Shown: in pieces, positions 62,341-64,000 of the stretch
Numbering within the stretch: position 1 is the first letter of the stretch
Layout: each line of letters starts with the position of its first letter
NCBI RefSeq assembly: GCF_042453785.1
Contig: NC_091670.1
Span: forward strand, 4,381,001-4,445,000
DNA length: 64,000 bases
Reading direction: 5' to 3'
Source of the DNA: Malus domestica
Taxonomy: Eukaryota > Streptophyta > Magnoliopsida > Rosales > Rosaceae
The notes under the pieces: generated by a model
What the model was told of the DNA's origin: nothing
Seen by the model: the letters and a program-made list of their open reading frames with translations, nothing else
Database searches by the model: none
Program-made: the position numbers and the translations under genes

Positions 62341-62872
62341 ATACAATTTTTATTCGTAACTACATGGACTCACTGCGGTCAAATATATGACTCAGTGTCA
62401 ACACATATTTGACAATTTGATTTGATCTTACAGTCCCCATTAACTCAGTTTAAGTTGTTGAGTCATATTCATTTACTGAAAAATGGGTTCTGCAAACAAA
62501 AACAGTAGTCAATGAACAAGAAAAACAAAAAATGAGCAATGAAAAAAATTTAGAAACTTTAAATCTTGTTATGCCAATTGAAGCCCTATAATGTAAAATA
62601 TTGTTGTTTATTAAAAAAAAAAAAAAAATTTCATGTGTGTGCATTTAGTTCTTTGGGAGTTGAAAAACTGAGATTACAAGAACAAGAAGTAAATTGAAAA
62701 ATTTTCCTTTGATATTTCAGGTACCAAACGGTAGTTAATTATGATCAGATAGATTATCATGCCTATTGCTTCCTTAAATTCTTTACATTTTAGGTGGATT
62801 AGCGCTACTAGAAAAGGAAACTAAATCTTTAAGCATTAAGAATTTAGCTAATTGTAAATTAAATGTTGATAG
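62341..62872. other. Junction into the next SOL1 block copy
   Basis: No gene to 62580. From 62581 (AAGCCCTATAATGTAAAATATTG) the sequence follows 37141, skips the region equivalent to 37185-37610 (including the signal-peptide exon and CA repeat), and continues with 37613-37855. A deletion of about 430 bp therefore separates the two copies. Confidence 0.65.
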
Positions 62873-63000
62873 GTTTCGAATTTGGTCCTCGCTCTGGTTC
62901 CGGCAGGCAATTGTTTGAAGATAAGGAGTCTCAGACGCGGTATTTATCACTAAAGTTGAAGCTTAGTAGCTTAACAAGAATTTTTTGGAACATGGCAGGA
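62873..63000 (+). pseudogene. SOL1-like remnant, fourth locus (5' exon 2 only)
   Basis: It matches 37856 onward: GFEFGPRSGSGRQLFEDKES is readable, then the sequence jumps from the equivalent of about 37965 to about 38625, removing exons 3 and 4. The jump leaves the motif ATGGCAGGATTTTTGAAGG directly after exon 2 sequence. Confidence 0.75.
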
Positions 63001-64000
63001 TTTTTGAAGGAAAATGCGTTAGCGTCCCCCCTTCCCTTCTGTAAATAATAATAACGTAGAAATTATATTTGTTCCATAACCCAGAAAAAGTTATGATTCA
63101 AAAGAACAGGAACATGCTTTGATTCCTTCAAGATTAGCACAAATTAGTCCTTGCAGCTGCTTGAAACTGAAATTAACCATAGAGCTGTGTAATAAGGATT
63201 CAGGCACCAGTACCAGAAAATCTTTTTGCAATAATAACGCTGAATAAGGGTCAGAAACTTAATTACACTGATTGCTTATTAGTGGAAGTTAAAAAAGTGC
63301 GATGTAGCTTCTAGCTTATTGCACCTTTGAATCCAGAAGGGTGCAATACCTGTTTACCACCGAATTGAGTTGATTCTGGTGTTGGAGAATATCCATCTGC
63401 ACTCTTTAGAAAAGTTTTATTCATTCCGCTAGTTCAATTATGTTACTTGTCCCTGAGAAAGGACAGACTCTATCAATTGTATGTGTTTTGAGGGCAGTTT
63501 TAGTCACAATTTTTTGTTACTTTTTCTCTGGTCTTGTATGGAAAGAATAAAGGAAACTGCTACGAGCCACTTATGAGTTATGACCACAAGAAACTTATAA
63601 TGAAACTGAGAAGCTGTAATATGACAAAGATTATAATTTATAAGTTCATTGTTTCTGAATTCCACTGCAACTAATAATATATTATTAATATTTTGTTTTA
63701 TTGTTAGTCTTTCATTTTCCACCTGCCATATTTCGCGTTTACCGTCGAAAACTGAAGTCATGAATTTCACTTTTTGTCGAAAAAGTTTTGCATACTACTC
63801 CGATTTCAATTTATTGAGTGTGTGCATACACTGACAGTGTAGTATTTTTGTATTCTGTGTGCTACTTGAAAACTTTCTTTTCTTCCTTTTCCATTCCCCA
63901 GAATGTAAATCGATTGTTACTCGTTCATGCAATTTCAAGTGATAGTTTGAGCATTTTTTGATAAATATGCTGGGTGCCTTGTGGATCGTCGTGGTGGGTT
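63001..64000. repeat. Segmental duplicate of 38630-39690
   Basis: The alignment is near base-for-base with small indels, for example loss of the segment equivalent to about 39262-39325, and continues to the window edge. No coding exon is recognised in either copy. It probably leads into another SOL1/TNL block beyond the window. Confidence 0.8.

Overview
The window is nuclear DNA of a dicot plant. The evidence is two TIR-NB-ARC-LRR (TNL) disease-resistance genes with plant-type introns, dense nested LTR retrotransposons, and MITEs with TTA or TTT target duplications. An antisense coiled-coil ORF at 56594-57232 resembles proteins I recall from Rosaceae (apple/pear/Prunus) annotations, so a Rosaceae species, perhaps tribe Maleae, is my inference and is not proven by the sequence. 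There are no operons, CRISPR arrays, rRNA genes or convincing tRNA genes.

Layout. 1-7023: 3' part of a decayed Tat-lineage Ty3/gypsy element with two RNase H domains, ending in a 1.59 kb LTR. 7267-9010: exon remnants of a SOL1-like carboxypeptidase D gene. 9310-10206: an unidentified gene remnant. 10718-13917 (minus): a tryptophan-aminotransferase-related/alliinase-family pseudogene whose exon is split by a solo LTR (12149-13759, target duplication GCAGC) of the same family as the first LTR. 15425-16723: a second SOL1 remnant carrying a MITE. 17332-17434: a short LINE/SINE-like insertion. 17768-23690: an old copia relic split by a nearly complete, young copia element (18359-23347, target duplication GTTTC). 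24344-34475 (minus): TNL copy 1, whose TIR exon is split by a 6.1 kb gag-only Sirevirus-like element (28167-34269, target duplication GAAGG). 35809-36096: a second MITE of the same type. 37434-41470: SOL1 5' and 3' remnants. 42108-46328 (minus): TNL copy 2, which looks intact. 46441-62150 (minus): a truncated copia element containing a Tourist-like MITE and a 12.3 kb non-autonomous gypsy element (48022-60291, target duplication AAGTC). 62580-64000: start of another copy of the SOL1-flank segment.

How it fits together. The underlying host DNA is a repeated block (SOL1 fragments plus a minus-strand TNL). It is present at least twice with a further partial copy, and LTR elements have since expanded it. 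Only TNL copy 2 still looks able to make a full product: its five exons sum to 3531 nt (1177 codons) with no stop. TNL copy 1 has at least three independent breaks. Nearly everything else is transposon or pseudogene. The most unusual items are the two non-autonomous retroelements: one has gag only and four Sirevirus-style polypurine tracts; the other has gag-protease, no reverse transcriptase or integrase, an antisense ORF and several internal repeat families.
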